Of a DNA stretch of 64,000 bases, positions 61,825 to 64,000 are shown one piece after another. Numbering within the stretch: position 1 is the first letter of the stretch; each line of letters starts with the position of its first letter. Both the position numbers and the translations under genes were made by a program. Source of the stretch: Streptomyces sp. Alt3 (GTDB taxonomy: Bacteria > Actinomycetota > Actinomycetes > Streptomycetales > Streptomycetaceae); contig NZ_CP120983.1 of assembly GCF_030719215.1 (NCBI RefSeq), forward strand, positions 8,291,600-8,355,599. Reading direction: 5' to 3'. The notes under the pieces were generated by a model. It saw only the letters and a program-made list of their open reading frames with translations. It was not told the DNA's origin and did not search any database.

Positions 61825-61853
61825 TTGCTCCCCGCGCACGCGGGGACGACGGG
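61825..61853 (+). CRISPR. Single type I-E-like CRISPR repeat with leader (locus 4)
   Basis: A single repeat, core TGCTCCCCGCGCACGCGGGG, then GACGAC instead of GATGGTC. It directly follows the leader-like block but no spacer-repeat unit follows; the ChbG-like relic ends 10 bp downstream. It looks like the leader-proximal end of an array whose body has been lost. Confidence 0.65.
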
Positions 61854-61862
61854 CCCGGGCAG

Positions 61863-62755
61863 TCATCGAGGGCGGACGCTCCGGGACCAGACTCGCTGAA
61901 TCGTTCGGTAGTCGATCACGGCGATATCTTCCTGCTTGAGAACCTCACGGGCCTGCGGCGATGTCAGGAAGTCGTAGTCCGTCCGCCGCACGAGCCAGCC
62001 GTCGTCGACGGCCTGCGACTCCTTGTCGCCCAGACTGGGATGGACCGCCCATTGATCGAGCCCGGCAGGCAGGTCACGCAGCATCTGAGCGATCGGGCCG
62101 CCTTGCCCTCGATGTCGAGGGAGAAGCTGTCCAGGAAGTCGTTGTCGGTGACCGGCAGGCCACGTTCCCGCATCGCTTGGCCCCCGGGTTCGAGCGAGAC
62201 CCTGACCGCGAGGCCGTACTCCGCTGCCAGGGCTACGGTCAGGTCGAGGATGTCGTCGCGGCCCCCATCAGCCAGGCAATGAAAGTCCAGATGGGTCGGC
62301 GTGAGCCCAGTGCCGGCGACGGCATCGATCTGGGCACGGAACTCGAGTTCGATCTCATCGAGCCGAGCCTGGGCGAGCAAGGCCGCCCGGCCGCCAGGGG
62401 TCGGAGAGAACAGCTTCCCCGCGGGGTCCAGCAGTGAGGGAACCCGTTCTCTGGCGATCAGCGGACCCCACCGGATGCCGGGCATCTCGCACACCAGGGT
62501 GAGGTGGATACCGAACGGGATCTGCGGCCTCCTGCCGAGCAGTTTGATGGCCGGCGCACCAGGACACGGGACCATCAGGCTGCACGAGCCGGCGATGCCC
62601 TCTTCGATCGACTCGATCACTGCGGCGTTGATCGCTGGATACATCCCGAAGTCATCGCAGTTGACGATCAGCAACCGAGCGTCGGGGGGATACCCCAGTA
62701 ACTCGCTCGACTGCTCCGAGGATACGACGGACGCGGGAGCGCTGGTTTCATCCAT
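61863..62755 (-). pseudogene. ChbG/YdjC-family deacetylase, frameshifted
   Basis: The ATG at 62755 starts a protein with the metal site Asp in LLIVNCDDFGMYPAINAAVI, GIHLTLVCEMPGIRWGPLIA and THLDFHCLADGG, all family signatures for deacetylating chito-oligosaccharides or related sugars. At about 62090 one base shift moves the sense from DIEGKAA to MLRDLPAGLDQWAVHPSLGD, SQAVDDGWLVRRTDYDFLTS, ending at 61863. Together it is a normal enzyme of about 297 residues. If the shift is a sequencing error it is functional. Confidence 0.85.
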
Positions 62756-63505
62756 GCCCGCAGTGTGAGACCTAGCCGGGACCTCCGCACGGCAATTTGC
62801 CGCCACGGAGCAACAGCGCCGTCATTTCTCGTGAATATCTACGAGCCTGCCGAACACCAACTGCTGCCGCAACCAGTAACAAACGCTGCTGCTGAACGTG
62901 AACGAAGCCAGCCGGTACGACCCGCAAAGGATGCCAAAGGCTTTCCTGCGGGGTGTGAGTGGGCCCAGCGGGGTGTGCTTGTCGTGGTGAGTTTCTCGGG
63001 TACTCACCACGGCAGCACTGGAGGGCGGCGGCTCCAGGGCTGGATGGGGTCGCCCTGGAAGCCACAGCGGGTCGGGCGCTCCCTGCCTGCGGGGCAGAGC
63101 GGAGCGTCCAGCCGCTGTCACCCTTGCCTGTTCGCGTTCGCCGCGGGCGCCGCCACGCGTGAGCGAGGCGCACCCATCACCGGTCCGGTCCTCGGCCGTC
63201 TCTGCCTCGCACTCAGGGCTGCGGGGTCGGCGTGCATGCCCGTGGTGAGTGGGGCGATCCCTGACTGCCGCTCTAGGTTTTCCCCTCTGCCCGCTTCTGC
63301 TTTGGTCCCTACACTTTGCCCTACAGTGATCATCGTCGTGCAGGTTGGTCTTTGCGCAGGTAGGTACGTCCTCTTCGGCCGCTGTCGAAAAAGGTGAAAC
63401 AGGGGTTTTGACGGGGGTCGCGGCGGCGCGGGCCGCGGGCTGCCGCCCCGGCCCGGCAACGCAACTGGCACCAAGGGTGCCGGACAGAGAGGCGGGGAGT
63501 GAGTC
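62756..63505. other. Gap upstream of the deacetylase and replication relic
   Basis: Holds the second GTGGTGAGT inverted repeat (62984-63010), a further GTGGTGAGT at 63241, and low-GC patches near 62815-62890 and 63295-63370. Frames on both strands lack family features. It may contain the control region of the old element. Confidence 0.35.
62984..63010. promoter_or_regulatory. GTGGTGAGT inverted repeat, copy 2
   Basis: GTGGTGAGT (62984-62992), 9-nt spacer, ACTCACCAC (63002-63010). A perfect 9-bp match to copy 1 at 61580-61610. A dimeric regulator could bind both. Confidence 0.55.
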
Positions 63506-64000
63506 GTGGGGAGGAGTGCGTGGCCGTACCGGTCGACGGCGAAGGCGCGGGGTCTGGTGCTGCTCGCGCTGGGGGTTGTGAAGGTCGCGACGGTGGAGCA
63601 GTTGCGGCAGTTGGTGTTGCCGGGCACGGCGGATGTGCAGACGTCCGCAACGCGTGTAAGGATCTGCGCTCGGTCGGTCTGGTCGAGTCGGTCGGCCGGA
63701 CCTCGCACGTGTCGGTGTCGGGGCGGCCGGTGTGGCGGGACCTGTGGAACCTGACCACCGCCGGATTCGCCTCGGCCGCTTCGGAGGTGGGACGCCCGGT
63801 CAAGGAGATGGGGCGGCACCGCCCGGGACGCGGCGAAGGCCTGGCGCCTCGGCACGCCCTGGCGGTCACGGACACGATCGACGCGTTCCGCCAAGTCTCC
63901 ACCGTTGCCCACGAAACCCGTTGCCCGCCGCACAGACCCCACTACCACCGCCCCGGTTCCCGCGCAGGCGCGCCCGCTGCCGGCACGGCCGCTGGGCTTG
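63506..64000 (+). pseudogene. Replication-relaxation-family protein relic (runs off the window)
   Basis: The GTG at 63506 opens RSTAKARGLVLLALGVVKVA, TVEQLRQLVLPGTADVQT; then frames change to RNACKDLRSVGLVESVGRTS and RDLWNLTTAGFASAASEVGR, PVKEMGG, and later RHALAVTDTIDAFRQ. The order (winged HTH with KDLRxxGLVESVGRT, then WNLTxAGxxAAA and GRPVKEMGGTARDAAK) matches actinobacterial replication-relaxation proteins of plasmids and integrative elements. At least two frameshifts separate the parts. The C-terminus is outside the window. Confidence 0.7.

Noticed and set aside
1..64000. tRNA, rRNA or tmRNA genes
   Set aside because: No T-arm consensus or rRNA sequence was seen by eye; a covariance-model scan was not possible.

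Overview
The window looks like Streptomyces or a close relative. GC content is high with strong third-position GC bias. GTG and TTG starts are frequent. Typical families are present: an XRE regulator with an MmyB-type ligand domain, a PucR regulator, a Tat-type lipoprotein solute-binding protein, ankyrin/HEAT and TPR proteins, and relics of actinobacterial integrative elements. The density of IS and transposon relics and of truncated or frameshifted genes fits a chromosome-arm or other accessory region. No rRNA, tRNA or cas gene was recognised by eye.

Layout. 1-5.2 kb: a sugar uptake and polysaccharide locus (divergent FAD oxidoreductase; two permeases, a binding protein and a secreted BNR-type enzyme). 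5.6-7.3 kb: a truncated cyclophilin and a thioredoxin-fold protein. 7.6-11 kb: a PucR regulator divergent from a ferredoxin reductase/fatty-acid desaturase pair. 11.3-22.3 kb: ankyrin/HEAT proteins, a GH10 xylanase lipoprotein, a zinc-ribbon protein, a SUKH-like protein, and many recombinase, nuclease and transposase fragments. 22.4-33.2 kb: ordinary metabolic and regulatory genes (SDR, XRE, serine hydrolase, dienelactone-hydrolase-like, MerR, ABM monooxygenase, secreted beta-rich protein) between three small clusters of type I-E-like CRISPR repeats, ending in a Tn3-like element with near-perfect terminal inverted repeats, a resolvase and a TPR cargo gene.

33.2-41.9 kb: an amino-acid permease pseudogene, a TetR pair, a decayed MobF-type relaxase/helicase, an HNH endonuclease, and a MarR/DoxX/SDR cluster. 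42-47 kb: a complete IS3-family element and a complete IS110-family element, each set in truncated genes. 47.7-53.7 kb: a secreted protein with a small partner, a MITE, and plasmid-like HTH and coiled-coil genes with a 10-bp-periodic GGAC array. 53.8-55 kb: an IS21 remnant carrying a passenger gene. 55-64 kb: a decaying integrative-element segment (a large unknown protein, an HTH/coiled-coil/membrane protein, a lipoprotein, several frameshifted genes, an iteron-like array and a replication-relaxation relic) with a fourth, isolated CRISPR leader-repeat unit.

The most unusual feature is the set of four dispersed CRISPR-like units with no cas genes in the window. Two share an upstream leader with identical internal spacing although they are 39 kb apart. 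A third directly abuts the inverted repeat of the Tn3-like element. Many genes show single-base frameshifts; these may be true decay or sequencing indels, and the sequence alone cannot decide.
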